The notes: a model not told the origin generated them from the letters alone. 64,000 nt of DNA from Streptosporangium sandarakinum (GCF_013409935.1 NZ_JACCCO010000001.1:3162001-3226000); one strand, 5' to 3'; numbered from the stretch's first letter, positions 8,702 to 17,237 are shown. Program-made: numbers and translations.

Positions 8702-8752
8702 ATGACCGCTTTTCCGGCATTTGGCAGCCGAAATACCGGCGGCGTTTCGTGA
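8702..8752 (+). CDS. Possible 16-codon ORF with strong ribosome site, divergent from fxsB
   Basis: AAAGGAG lies seven bases before ATG 8702; the frame reads MTAFPAFGSRNTGGVS and stops at 8752. It contains an F-G-S triplet, formally an FxS, but lacks the conserved FxsA leader and the C-terminal position. It could be a leader peptide, a remnant 5' end of a gene removed by the deletions next door, or chance. Low confidence that it encodes a functional peptide. Confidence 0.22.
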   Translation: MTAFPAFGSRNTGGVS

Positions 8753-8989
8753 CGAGGCCGCCCGGGTTCCGGGGCCGCGGAGATCACGGCGGCGCCCCGC
8801 GCGACGGCCCCGGGAGCAGGAGGCCGCTCACCACGCCCGGCAGGGCCGCGCGGCGGGCCGGTCCCGCCTCGCCGACCGGCGCGGCGAGCATCCCCAGCCG
8901 GAGCTGGTCCAGACGCCGGGCCGCCCGGTCGCGCAACTCGTCCAGCTCGCCGAACTGGATGGAGTCGGTCGGGCGGCTCTTGGCGCAGG

Positions 8990-9337
8990 CGGGTTCCTGT
9001 GGGCGTGCGGCATGGGGATGTCGCCGGACAGCAGGTTGAACAGCGTGGGGATGTCGCTGGAGCCCTGGATGCTGGCGTGCCCGCGCAGTGCCTGGATGCC
9101 GCCGCCGGGACGGCCCATGTTGCCCAGCAGCAGTTGCAGGACGCAGGCGGCGCGGATGAACTGCGAGCCGTCGCTGTGCTGGATCCAGCCCACCGCGTAG
9201 ACGAACTCGGCGGTCCGCTCCGGGCCGGAGTTCTCCACCGGGTGCCGGCAGACCTCGGCGAACAGCTCCCGCGGGATGCCGCAGATCCGCTCGACCATCT
9301 CCGGGGTGTAGCGGGCGTAGTGGCGACGGAAAACAAC
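8990..9337 (-). pseudogene. Internal fragment of formate dehydrogenase alpha subunit
   Basis: About 115 residues on the minus strand (FRRHYARYTPEMVERICGI, EFVYAVGWIQHSDGSQFIRA, GNMGRPGGGIQALRGHASIQ, LFNLLSGDIPMPHAH) match the molybdopterin domain of the large FDH subunit (FdnG/FdoG type, normally ~1000 residues). There is no FDH-like sequence on either side. The frame continues into unrelated Pro/Arg-rich codons after residue HAHRN, and upstream it abuts the broken ccmC region. Downstream another minus-strand frame (~8830-8990, IQFGELDELRDRAARRLDQL) looks coding-like, possibly another fragment or a frameshifted tail. A relict, not expressed as an enzyme. Confidence 0.85.
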
Positions 9338-9362
9338 TGACAAAGGTCTCCCGCCCCGGGGT

Positions 9363-10157
9363 GTGGCGGATTGTGACGCCGGAGCCGCCGGACTGGAGTG
9401 GGGGCGGCAGACGAAGGCCGCCTTCACGGCCTCACCGAGCGCACCCGGCTGGAGCGGAACATTGCCTCACCGCGACACGTGCCACCACTCCGCGGTCGCC
9501 GCCCTGGCGGCCTCCGCCGCCCTGGTGACCGGTCTCGTCCTCGCGCCCGCCGACGCGGTGCAGGGCGAGGCGCAGCGTCTCATGTACGTGCACGTCCCGG
9601 CGGCCTGGACCGCCTACGCCGCGTTCACCGTCACGGCGGTCTCGGGCCTGGCCGTCCTGGCCCGCCGCGGCACGGTGTGAGACCGGGTGGGCCGGGCCGC
9701 CGCGGAGCTCGGCGCGGGGATGACGGCCCTCGCCGTGGCGCTGGGCATGATCTGGGGGCGGCCGGTGTGGGGCGTCTGGTGGACGTGGGACCCGCGCCTG
9801 GTCGCCACGCTCGCCATGCTGCTGGCCTTCCTCACCTGCCTGGCGGTGCGGCGGTGGCACGGCGACGCCGCCCGCGGGGCCCGGGGCGCGGCCGTCGCGG
9901 GGGTGGCGGGCTTCGCGATGGTGCCCGTCACGCACTTCTCCGTCCTGTGGTGGCGGACGCTGCACCAGCCTCCCTCGGTGCTGCGCCCGCCCGGGGACGT
10001 GCCGGTGGACCCGCCGATGCTGGCCGCCCTGGCCGCCGGGGTCCTGGCGTTCACCCTGCTCGGATGCCTGGTGGTCGCCCGGCGGGTCCGCGCGCTGGAC
10101 GCCGCGGCGGCCCCGGCGGAACACGTCAGCCGCGCCGCGCTGGGGAGGGCCGCGTGA
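9363..10157 (+). pseudogene. ccmC: ccmC, haem exporter/transfer protein, interrupted by in-frame TGA
   Basis: The two halves lie in one reading frame and together make a CcmC. The first contains LAPADAVQGEAQRLMYVHVPAAW, the second RPVWGVWWTWDPRLVATL, the tryptophan-rich haem-handling WWD motif, plus further hydrophobic helices. They are separated by TGA at 9678-9680 in a context (RRGTV*DRVGRAAAE) where the family usually has Trp (WDRL), so TGG to TGA is the likely change. The 5' end is also uncertain: no good ribosome site, GTG 9363 or TTG 9462 are candidates. No ccmA or ccmB precede it; the FDH fragment sits where they would be. CcmC would hand haem to CcmE at the outer face of the membrane. 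Likely non-functional unless the stop is read through or is a sequencing error. Confidence 0.85.
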
Positions 10158-10246
10158 CCGGCTGGGGATGGGTGTGGGCCGGCTACCTGCTCACCGCCGC
10201 CACCTGGGCGGCGTACCTGCTCCGATCGGGTCGGCGGCCGTCGTGA
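10154..10246 (+). CDS. ccmD: CcmD-like small membrane protein
   Basis: 30 residues, GTG start overlapping the ccmC stop (GTGA) and stop overlapping the ccmE start. The sequence MTGWGWVWAGYLLTAATWAA.. is one membrane helix followed by a basic RSGRRPS tail, as in CcmD, which holds CcmC and CcmE together. Called from position in the operon, size and topology; such short proteins have little sequence signature. Confidence 0.75.
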   Translation: MTGWGWVWAGYLLTAATWAAYLLRSGRRPS

Positions 10247-10704
10247 TCCCGCCCCGCCGGTGGCTCCGGCGCCCGCCGTCCGCTCCGTGGACGCGGCGCC
10301 GCCCGCTCCCGGACCGGGTACGGCGCCGCCTGCCGCTGCTGCTCGTCGGCGTCGCCGCGCTCACCCTCGGTGCCCTGGCGTTCTCCGGGATCGGGGACGG
10401 GATGGTGTACTACCGCACGCCCACCGAACTCGCCGGGCACGACGCCGGGCAGACCGGCCGGCTGCGGGTCGGCGGGCTGGTGCTGCCGCACTCGGTGCGG
10501 GCCGAGGGGGACGCCCTCCGCTTCCGGCTGAGCGACGGCGTCGGCGCCGTGGAGGTGCTGCACCGGGGCGAGGTGCCGCCGGTGTTCCGCGAGGGGCAGG
10601 GAGCCGTGGCCGAGGGCGTGCTCGGTCCCGGCGGCGTGTTCCGCTCGGACCGCCTGATGGTCAAACACTCCGACGAGTACCGCGCCGCGGAGCCGGCCCG
10701 GTGA
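10243..10704 (+). CDS. ccmE: Cytochrome c maturation haem chaperone CcmE
   Basis: 153 residues, GTG start inside the ccmD stop (GTGA). An Arg-rich N-terminus and one membrane anchor (LPLLLVGVAALTLGALAFSG) are followed by an OB-fold periplasm-side domain with GLVLPHSV and the C-terminal haem-attachment motif VKHSDEYR (His142, Tyr146). CcmE binds haem covalently through that His and carries it to CcmF/H. The key residues are intact, unlike ccmC and ccmH around it. Stop overlaps the ccmF start. Confidence 0.9.
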   Translation: MIPPRRWLRRPPSAPWTRRRPLPDRVRRRLPLLLVGVAALTLGALAFSGIGDGMVYYRTPTELAGHDAGQTGRLRVGGLVLPHSVRAEGDALRFRLSDGVGAVEVLHRGEVPPVFREGQGAVAEGVLGPGGVFRSDRLMVKHSDEYRAAEPAR

Positions 10705-12938
10705 AGTGCCTGCTGGGAACGCTCGCGCTCTGGGCCGGCGCGGCGGGTTCGGTGGTCGCCGCCCTCGCCTGGGCCGGTCTCGCCGGGCGCCGTACGGCGG
10801 TGGCCGCCACGGCGGCGGCGTCCGGCTGCGCGGCGGCGGCGTTCGCCGTCCTGGAATGGGCCCTGCTCACCCGTGACTTCCAGGTCGGATTCGTGGCCCG
10901 CAACGGCGGGCGGGGCGTCCCGTCCTACTACACCTTCACCAGCCTCTGGTCGGCCGTCGAGGGCTCGCTGGCGCTGTGGGCGCTCGCGCTCACCGGGTGC
11001 GCCCTCGTCGCCGGGCTCGGCCGGGACGAGGGACCGCACCGGCGGATCGCGATGGCCGTGCTCATGACGCTGTGCGCGTGCTTCCTCGCCCTCGTCCCGC
11101 TGGCCGCGAACCCCTTCCGGGAGGTCGCCGCGCCCCCCGCGGACGGCCCCGGGCCCAATCCCCTGCTGCGCGGCCACCCCCTCATGGGGATCCATCCGCC
11201 GCTGCTGTACCTCGGCTACCTCGCCCTGGCCGTGCCGTTCGCCCTCGGGGTCGCGAGCCTGGTCGCGGGGCGCGCCGGGCGTCCGGTGGTGCGGGCGATG
11301 CGGCGGTGGACGCTCGCCGCCTGGGCCGCGCTGACCGCCGGCATCGTGCTGGGCGCCTGGTGGTCCTACGGCGTGCTCGGCTGGGGCGGCTACTGGGAGT
11401 GGGACCCGGTGGAGAACGCCTCGATCGTCCCGTGGTTCACCGCGACGGCGTCCCTGCACTCACTGGCCGTACGGGACCGCCACGGCTCGCTGGGGCCGTG
11501 GTCCGCGGCGCTCGCGACGGCGGGGTTCCCGCTGGCACTGCTGGGGACGTTCCTCACCCGCGGCGGGGCGGTCGCCAGCGTCCACTCCTTCACCCGGTCC
11601 GCCGTGGGCCCGCCGCTGCTGGGCATCCTCACCGCGACCCTCATCGCGACCTGCGGCCTGCTGGTGTGGCGGGCCGGGCGGCTCCGCCGGGCCGGGGAGG
11701 TCCCCGGCGGTGACGGCCATGGGACGCCGGTCGGGGACGCCTCCGGTGACGGCCGAGGGGCGTTGGCCGGGGGTGCACACGGTGACGGCCATGGGACGCC
11801 GGTCGGGAACGCCTGCGGTGACGGTCGCGGAACGTTGGTCGGGGCCGGTGTCGCGCTGCTGGCCACCCTGGCGTTCACCGTGCTCCTCGGCACCCTGTAC
11901 CCGCTGGTCGTGAAGGTCCTCGTCGGGGCGGACGTCGCCGTCGGCCCGCCGTACTTCAACCGGGTGACCGTCCCGCTCGCCCTGGCGCTGCTCGTGCTCA
12001 TGGCGGTGGCCCCGCTCGTCCCCCCGAACCGGGCGCGGCCGCCGCTGCGACGGCTGGCCTGGCCGGTCGCGGCGGGCGCGACGACCGTCGCGGCCCTCGG
12101 CTTCGGCGGGTTCAGCGGCTTCGGCGGCTTCGCCGGACCCGGTGGATTCAGCGGCTCCGGTGGTTTCGGCGGTCACGGCGGCGGTCACGGGCCCCTGCCG
12201 CTGGTCGCCTTCGGGCTCGGGGCGTTCGTCCTCGCGGCCACCGCGCTCCGCGTCCGCGAGGTCGCCGGGCGGCACGGCCCTGCCGCGCCGGTCCGCGCGT
12301 CCGTCCGGCGGCGACTGGGCGGCTCCATCGTCCACGCGGGGGTCGCGCTGGCCGCCGTGGCGATCGCCGGCTCCACGGCGTACACCCACGACGCGTGGGG
12401 ACGCCTGGAACCGGGGGACACCCTGCGGGCCGGCGGGTACGTCCTGCGGCTCGACGGCGTGGAACGGCGGCGCGACGCCGACGCCATGTCCGTCGCCGCG
12501 CGGGTGAGCGTCTTCGAGGACGGCCGCCCGGCCGGGACCCTGCGCCCGTCGATCACCTTCTACCCGGCGAGCGGCGCACCCCCGGTCGGCGCCCCCGCCG
12601 TGCGCACCGGGCCGCTGGCCGACCTCTACATCACCGTCTCGGAGGTGGATCCGGCGGACGGTACGGCGGTGCTGCGCGCGGCCGTCAACCCGCTGATGGC
12701 CCTGCTGTGGACATCCGGAGCCGTGATGGTGCTCGGCGCCCTGGCGGCCCTGCCCCGCCCCGGGGCGCGGCGTCTGCGGCGTTCACGGCATCCTCGGTGG
12801 GCGCGGCGCCCGCGGCAGGCGCGGCGGATGCCGTCCGCGCGGATCGGCGGGACCGAGGCACCCTCCGTGGCGGTGCGGGAGGACCCGGGCGGACCCGGCG
12901 TGGACAGCCGCGAGGCCGTGGGAGGGCCGGCCCGGTGA
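10701..12938 (+). CDS. ccmF: Cytochrome c haem lyase subunit CcmF
   Basis: 745 residues, GTG start overlapping the ccmE stop. Many membrane helices and the WWD haem-binding motif GWGGYWEWDPVENAS (~227-241) identify CcmF, which with CcmH joins haem to apocytochromes. PLLYLGYLALAVPFALG and FLTRGG are further family blocks. Two unusual low-complexity insertions sit between helices: a 72-bp tandem duplication encoding GDGHGTPVG-type repeats (~residues 336-381) and a Gly/Phe-rich stretch GFGGFSGFGGF.. (~468-496). The reading frame is intact. The operon is compact and all genes overlap by four bases. Confidence 0.9.
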   Translation: MKCLLGTLALWAGAAGSVVAALAWAGLAGRRTAVAATAAASGCAAAAFAVLEWALLTRDFQVGFVARNGGRGVPSYYTFTSLWSAVEGSLALWALALTGCALVAGLGRDEGPHRRIAMAVLMTLCACFLALVPLAANPFREVAAPPADGPGPNPLLRGHPLMGIHPPLLYLGYLALAVPFALGVASLVAGRAGRPVVRAMRRWTLAAWAALTAGIVLGAWWSYGVLGWGGYWEWDPVENASIVPWFTATASLHSLAVRDRHGSLGPWSAALATAGFPLALLGTFLTRGGAVASVHSFTRSAVGPPLLGILTATLIATCGLLVWRAGRLRRAGEVPGGDGHGTPVGDASGDGRGALAGGAHGDGHGTPVGNACGDGRGTLVGAGVALLATLAFTVLLGTLYPLVVKVLVGADVAVGPPYFNRVTVPLALALLVLMAVAPLVPPNRARPPLRRLAWPVAAGATTVAALGFGGFSGFGGFAGPGGFSGSGGFGGHGGGHGPLPLVAFGLGAFVLAATALRVREVAGRHGPAAPVRASVRRRLGGSIVHAGVALAAVAIAGSTAYTHDAWGRLEPGDTLRAGGYVLRLDGVERRRDADAMSVAARVSVFEDGRPAGTLRPSITFYPASGAPPVGAPAVRTGPLADLYITVSEVDPADGTAVLRAAVNPLMALLWTSGAVMVLGALAALPRPGARRLRRSRHPRWARRPRQARRMPSARIGGTEAPSVAVREDPGGPGVDSREAVGGPAR
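11709..11845 (+). repeat. 72-bp tandem repeat inside ccmF
   Basis: Copy one 11709-11780, copy two 11781 to about 11845, beginning with the same GGTGACGGCCATGGGACGCC. The unit is a multiple of three and keeps the frame, encoding a Gly/His/Asp-rich loop between membrane helices. Confidence 0.85.
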
Positions 12939-13618
12939 ATCCGACGGACCCGACAGGGCCGGTGGACCCCACAGACCCGATGGGCCCGGCGAACCCGGCT
13001 GATCCGGCAGGCCCGGGAAGTCTCGCGGACCCGGCCGGTCCGGTGGGCACGGTGGATCCGCCGGCCCCGGCCGGTCCCTCGCGGAGATGGCGTTATCCCG
13101 CGCTGCTCCTGGTCGCCGCGGCGGTGATGGCCCTGTCGGCGGTCCTCGCCCGCGGTCTCGCGCGCGGACCGGCGGAACCGGCGGTGCCCGCCGACCGGCC
13201 GGCCCCGAAGCTGTCCGGCACCACCCTGGACGGCACGCGGTTCACACTCGGCGAGCTGCGGGGGCACGTCGTGCTCGTGAACGTCTGGGCGTCCTGGTGC
13301 GAGTCGTGCCGAGAGGAGTTCCCGCTCGTCGTGGAGACCGCACGGCGGCTCGGCCCGCGAGGACTGCGGATCGTGGGGGTGGACACCCGCGACACCCGGG
13401 AGGCCGCCCGGCTGTTCCTGCGCGAGTCCGGCGTGACCGACGTGAGCGTCCCTGTCCAGCTCTTCGACCCGGACGGCCGGCTGGCCCTCGAACTCGGCGT
13501 GCTCGGCGTGCCGGAGACCTTCCTGGTCGGCCGGGACGGCCGGATCGCCGACCGCGTGCTCGGCCCGGTGACACAGCGGTGGATCGACCGCGCCGTACTG
13601 CCCCGGCTCACGCGATGA
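12935..13618 (+). CDS. ccmG: Thioredoxin-like cytochrome c maturation protein CcmG/DsbE
   Basis: 227 residues, GTG start overlapping the ccmF stop. The thioredoxin fold carries NVWASWCESCREEFP (Cys122, Cys125), and the C-terminal VPETFLVGRDGRI has the cis-Pro region. It would reduce the apocytochrome CxxCH pair before haem attachment. A membrane anchor (YPALLLVAAAVMALSAVLA, ~53-71) is preceded by a ~48-residue cytoplasmic tail of near-repeats (PTDPTGPVDPTDPMGP-like), which is not usual for CcmG. Frame intact; stop overlaps the ccmH start. Confidence 0.88.
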   Translation: MNPTDPTGPVDPTDPMGPANPADPAGPGSLADPAGPVGTVDPPAPAGPSRRWRYPALLLVAAAVMALSAVLARGLARGPAEPAVPADRPAPKLSGTTLDGTRFTLGELRGHVVLVNVWASWCESCREEFPLVVETARRLGPRGLRIVGVDTRDTREAARLFLRESGVTDVSVPVQLFDPDGRLALELGVLGVPETFLVGRDGRIADRVLGPVTQRWIDRAVLPRLTR

Positions 13619-13914
13619 GACGCCGCCCCGCGCCTTCGGGCCGCACCGCGGCGTGCCGCTCCACGTCCCCGGATCACATCGTGGACCGCCCCGTGAGACG
13701 CCGGCTCGCGGTCGCGGGGCTGATCGTTCTCGTGGCGCTCGCCTGCGCGGCGGTGTGGCGTGCCGGCCGGAGCGAACCGGCCCTCGGCGAGCGCGTCATG
13801 GAGGTGGCCGCGATGCTGCGCTGCCCCGACTGCCAGGGGCTGTCCGCCGCCGAGTCGCCGTCGAAGCTGGCCGGGGCCATGCGCGCGGAGATCGGCCGCC
13901 GGCTGACCCGGGGC
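13615..13914 (+). pseudogene. ccmH: ccmH, truncated at 3' end by a deletion
   Basis: ATG overlaps the ccmG stop. About 100 residues remain: membrane helix LAVAGLIVLVALACAAVW and the redox motif LRCPDCQGLSAAESPSKLAGAMRAEIGRRL (Cys70, Cys73). Immediately after RRLTRG the sequence becomes the reverse complement of the truncated 3' part of qcrB. The open frame runs on to 14043 through this antisense material as meaningless Arg/Ser/Thr codons. CcmH normally continues with a second helix and often a TPR domain. The protein could be made but would lack its end. Confidence 0.88.
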
Positions 13915-15004
13915 CGGTCGAGCACCTGGTGCCGGTCCCGGTCGCCGGTCAGGCGCCGGTCCACCCAGGGCCAGACGTACATGAGGAGGATGACGACCGT
14001 GGGGAAGAACACACCGGGCAGGAACGGCGACGGGACGAGATAGCCGAAGACCCGGAGCTCCACGGCGGGGAAGATGCGGAGCATCCCGTCCACCCAGCCG
14101 AGGTACCAGTCCGGCTGGGCGGGCGCGGTCACCGCCGCCGGCTCGTACGGCCCCCACACCCAGACCGGGTTGATCTGGGCGAAGCCCCCGAAGCCGAAGA
14201 CCACCGCGAGCACCGCGCACAGCAGGGCCAGGGACCGGATGCCGTAGGTCGGCCAGAGCTTCGACCCGACCACGTTGTGGTCGTTGCGCCCGGGGCCGGG
14301 GAACTGCGCGTGCTTCTGCCTGATGATCACCGCCAGGTGGACGCCGAGCAGGGCCGCGATGAGCACCGGGATGAGGAGGACGTGCAGGATGTAGAGCCGG
14401 GGGATGATCAGGTCGGCCGGGAACTCGCCGCCGAAGAGCAGGAACTGGACCACGGCCCCACCACCGGTATCGACAGCGCGATCGCCGACGCGACTCTCAG
14501 GCCGCTTCCGGACAGCAGGTCGTCGGGGAGCGAGTACCCGGCGAAGGACGTGGCCATCCCGAGGACGAACATCGTCAGCCCGGTCACCCAGTTGATCTCC
14601 CGGGGCTTGCGGAACGCGCCGGTGAAGAAGATCCGGCACATGTGGACGATGATCGCTCCGATGAAGAACAGCGCCGACCAGTGGTGGGCCTGCCGCATCA
14701 GCAGGCCGGCTCGCACGTCCCAGCTCAGCTCGACGGTCGAGGCGTAGGCGGCCGACACGGTGGTCCCGCGCAGCGGCGCGTAGCCGCCGCTGTAGACGCG
14801 GTCGGCCATGCTCGCGTCGTAGAAGAACGTCAGGAAGACACCGGTGGCGACGAGCGCCACGAAGGAGTAGAGGGCGATCTCGCCCAGCATGAACGTCCAG
14901 TGGTCCGGGAAGACCTTGGCCAGCGCCAGCCGGAGTTGCGGCGCGATCCGCAGCCGGGCGTCCAGCCAGCCCATGCTCCGCCGCACCAGCCACCGCGTGA
15001 TCAT
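13915..15004 (-). pseudogene. qcrB: qcrB, cytochrome b of the bc1 complex, frameshifted and 3'-truncated
   Basis: ATG 15004 overlaps the qcrA stop. The N-terminal part (ITRWLVRRSMGWLDARL, FPDHWTFMLGEIALYSF, QAHHWSALFFIGAIIVHM, FTGAFRKPREINW) has the haem-ligating His residues of cytochrome b. At about 14449-14452 one base is missing from an expected TGGGTCC: the frame breaks after SIPVVGPW and resumes as VQFLLFGGEFP in another frame. The rest reads IIPRLYILHVLLIPVL, then PDWYLGWVDGMLRIFP, ending at VDRRLTGDRDRHQVLDRP. Beyond that it joins truncated ccmH. Usual length is ~540 residues; about 360 codons remain. Quinol oxidation by this complex should be lost. Confidence 0.9.
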
Positions 15005-15855
15005 GTCTTCCTCCAGTAGCCGGGACCGGGCGGGCCCGAGAGGCCGCCCCGGGCGACGAGCGTCCCGTCGGCGCCCACCCCGAGCGGCAGCTGCGGCAGC
15101 GGCCGGGCGGCAGGTCCGGCGACCGGCCTGGCCCCGCCGAGGACGTCGAAGAGCGACTGGTGGCAGGGGCACAGGAGCTGCTGGGTCTGCTTGACGTACA
15201 GCCCGACCGGGCAGCCGGCGTGGGTGCAGAGCTTGGAGTAGGCCACCAGGCCGTCGACGGCCCAGTTCTCCCGCCCGGGGGGCAGCTCCAGGTCGGCCGG
15301 GTCCACCCGGATGAGCAGCACCGCCGCGTCGCCGATCCCGGCCCGTCCCTCGGGGAACACCGTGACCACGCCGCCTTCGGCGACATCGCCGGGCCGTACC
15401 GGCCGGCCCCTGTCGTTCACGACGCGGGCGCCCGCCCGCCAGGGGGTGTCGGCGAGGGCGCGCCACGGGTTCGGGCCGCGCGCCAGCAGCGACCGGATCG
15501 GGAAGAGCGCGGCCAGGCCCAGCACGCCGAGCGCGAGGGTCAGCATCCTGCGGGGCAGCGCCGTCCGGGTGAGGGGGGCCTCGTCGCGGGCGAACTCCGA
15601 GGCCAGGGCGCGGCGTTCGGGCAGCGGCGAGATCATCGGCTCCCGCTCCTCCACGAACGGCCCCTGGGGCAGGAGCGTGTGCGCCCAGAGGGCGAATCCC
15701 ACCGCGAGCCCGGCGAACGCCACCAGGAGGCCGAGCCCGAGCAGCTGGGTGTCGTCGCCGAGGACGTACATCGCGGCGAAGAAGGCGGCGGCGAGGGCGG
15801 CCACCCCGAACGCGACGGCGACGTGGCGCTCCGCCCGGCGCCGGGGCCCGCTCAC
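15001..15855 (-). CDS. qcrA: Rieske iron-sulfur subunit of the bc1 complex
   Basis: 284 residues, GTG start overlapping the qcrC stop. Three hydrophobic segments near the N-terminus fit the three-helix actinobacterial QcrA. The Rieske ligands are CTHAGC (Cys210, His212) and CPCHQS (Cys229, His232), with Cys215/Cys231 for the disulfide. It would carry electrons from quinol to the cytochrome c subunit at the outer membrane face. Intact here, though its partner qcrB is broken. Confidence 0.9.
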   Translation of the reverse strand: MSGPRRRAERHVAVAFGVAALAAAFFAAMYVLGDDTQLLGLGLLVAFAGLAVGFALWAHTLLPQGPFVEEREPMISPLPERRALASEFARDEAPLTRTALPRRMLTLALGVLGLAALFPIRSLLARGPNPWRALADTPWRAGARVVNDRGRPVRPGDVAEGGVVTVFPEGRAGIGDAAVLLIRVDPADLELPPGRENWAVDGLVAYSKLCTHAGCPVGLYVKQTQQLLCPCHQSLFDVLGGARPVAGPAARPLPQLPLGVGADGTLVARGGLSGPPGPGYWRKT

Positions 15856-16796
15856 CGCGCCCTCTTCCCGAGGAGGCGGATGACGATCAGCAGCAGGCCG
15901 ATGCCGAAGACCCACGCCACGAGGCCCTCGGCCACCGGCCCGACCCCGCCCAGCTTCGCCCCGCCCCGGTCGTCCGTACGGCGCAGCGCGAGGATGTAAC
16001 CGATGATCGAGTTCACCTCCGCGTCGCTCAGCGTCCCCTGTGAGAACCGGGGCATCGTCCCGGGGCCGATCCGGATCGCCTCGGCGATCTGGGTGGGTGA
16101 GGGGTACATGAGCGACGGCGCGTAGCGCCCGTCGGGCAGCGCCGCACCCACCGCGCTCGCGGAGTGGCAGGAGGCGCAGTTCTGCAGGTAGAGGGTGGCG
16201 CCCAGCCGCACGTCGCCCGGGGCGACGCGTGGCATCGGCTCGCCCCTGCCGAGGGTGGACACGTAGGCGATCAGCGCGTCGATGTCGTGGCGGCCGAAGG
16301 CCGGCTTGCCGCGCCGCGGCACGGCGTCGGGCGCGGGCAGCGGCATCCGGCCGCTGGAGACCTGGTAGTCCACGTCGGCCGGCCCGGCGTCGCGCAGGCT
16401 CGGGCCGTTCTGGCTGCCCCCGCCGTCCTGGCCGTGGCAGCCGGCGCAGGTCGCCCGGTACAGCTGCCGCCCGCGGGCGAACGGGTCGCTCGCGGCGGGG
16501 GACGGGACCGGCCCCGGGGACGGCGGCCACGGCTCGCCCCGCGCCCCGGGTGCCGAGGACCGCGGCCACGGCTCGCTCCGCGCTCCGGCGTCCGCCGGCC
16601 CGCCGGACAGCGCGCCCGCGCCCGCGGCGGCCGCCGCCAGGAGCAGCGCGCCCCGGGCGGCGTGTTTCACGGTGTGCTTCGCGGCGTGCCGTACGGCCTG
16701 CTCCAGGGTGTGCCGGGCCGCGCCCCGGGCGGTGCCCCGAACGGTCCGCCGGGTGACGCGCCGGGCGGGTCCCGGCCGGTGGTCGTGGTACCGCAT
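15852..16796 (-). CDS. qcrC: Dihaem cytochrome c subunit of the bc1 complex
   Basis: 314 residues. Two CxxCH haem sites, CAGCH (117-121) and CASCH (206-210), with distal Met candidates in SGRMPLP and GTMPRF, a long basic N-terminus before a signal/anchor helix (GALLLAAAAAGAGALSG), and a C-terminal helix (GLVAWVFGIGLLLIVIRLLG), the layout of actinobacterial QcrC. It passes electrons directly to cytochrome oxidase in a supercomplex. The N-terminal 45 residues contain many short Arg/His/Ala near-repeats. Reading frame intact. Haem attachment would depend on the adjacent, damaged ccm operon. Confidence 0.9.
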   Translation of the reverse strand: MRYHDHRPGPARRVTRRTVRGTARGAARHTLEQAVRHAAKHTVKHAARGALLLAAAAAGAGALSGGPADAGARSEPWPRSSAPGARGEPWPPSPGPVPSPAASDPFARGRQLYRATCAGCHGQDGGGSQNGPSLRDAGPADVDYQVSSGRMPLPAPDAVPRRGKPAFGRHDIDALIAYVSTLGRGEPMPRVAPGDVRLGATLYLQNCASCHSASAVGAALPDGRYAPSLMYPSPTQIAEAIRIGPGTMPRFSQGTLSDAEVNSIIGYILALRRTDDRGGAKLGGVGPVAEGLVAWVFGIGLLLIVIRLLGKRAR

Positions 16797-16799
16797 CGG

Positions 16800-17237
16800 T
16801 CACCTCAACGTGAACAGGTAGGCGGTGATGTCCCGCGCGTCCTCCTCGGTCACCCCGAGGTTCGGCATCGCGTTGCCGGGCACGACGCCCTGCGGGTCGC
16901 GGAGCCAGCGCCGCAGGTTCGGCGCGTTGTTCTGCAGCACCCCCGCGATGTAGCTCCGCCGGCCGAACGCGGTGAGCGGCGGCCCCACCGTCCCCTCCGC
17001 GCCCTGCACGCCGGGGATGGTGTGGCAGGAGGAGCAGCCGTACACGCTGATGAGCCGCTGCCCGCGCTCGGGGTCGCCGCCCTGCACCTCCGGCGGCGGG
17101 AAGCCGGACCGGCCGCCGCCCGCGCCGCACCCGGCGAGCGGACCGGCGGCGAGCGCGCACAGCGCCGCCAGTGCCGCCAGGGCCGCCAGGGCCTCCGCCC
17201 GCCGTGCCCCCGGCCCCGCCGGCCCCGCCGGTCTCAT
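16800..17237 (-). CDS. Monohaem c-type cytochrome lipoprotein
   Basis: 145 residues, ATG start overlapping the ctaG stop (ATGA). A signal sequence with lipobox-like LAGC (~residues 35-38) is followed by one haem site CSSCH and a downstream Met in NAMPNLGV. It resembles the small cytochrome c encoded inside caa3-type oxidase clusters and probably shuttles electrons between the bc1 part and the oxidase. The frame is intact; it lies three bases before the start of qcrC in operon order. Confidence 0.85.
   Translation of the reverse strand: MRPAGPAGPGARRAEALAALAALAALCALAAGPLAGCGAGGGRSGFPPPEVQGGDPERGQRLISVYGCSSCHTIPGVQGAEGTVGPPLTAFGRRSYIAGVLQNNAPNLRRWLRDPQGVVPGNAMPNLGVTEEDARDITAYLFTLR

Noticed and set aside
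15001-17160. 719-codon minus-strand frame ending in the Rieske protein
   Set aside because: Its first ~430 codons overlap qcrC and a cytochrome c gene in the wrong frame; the Rieske gene starts at GTG 15855.
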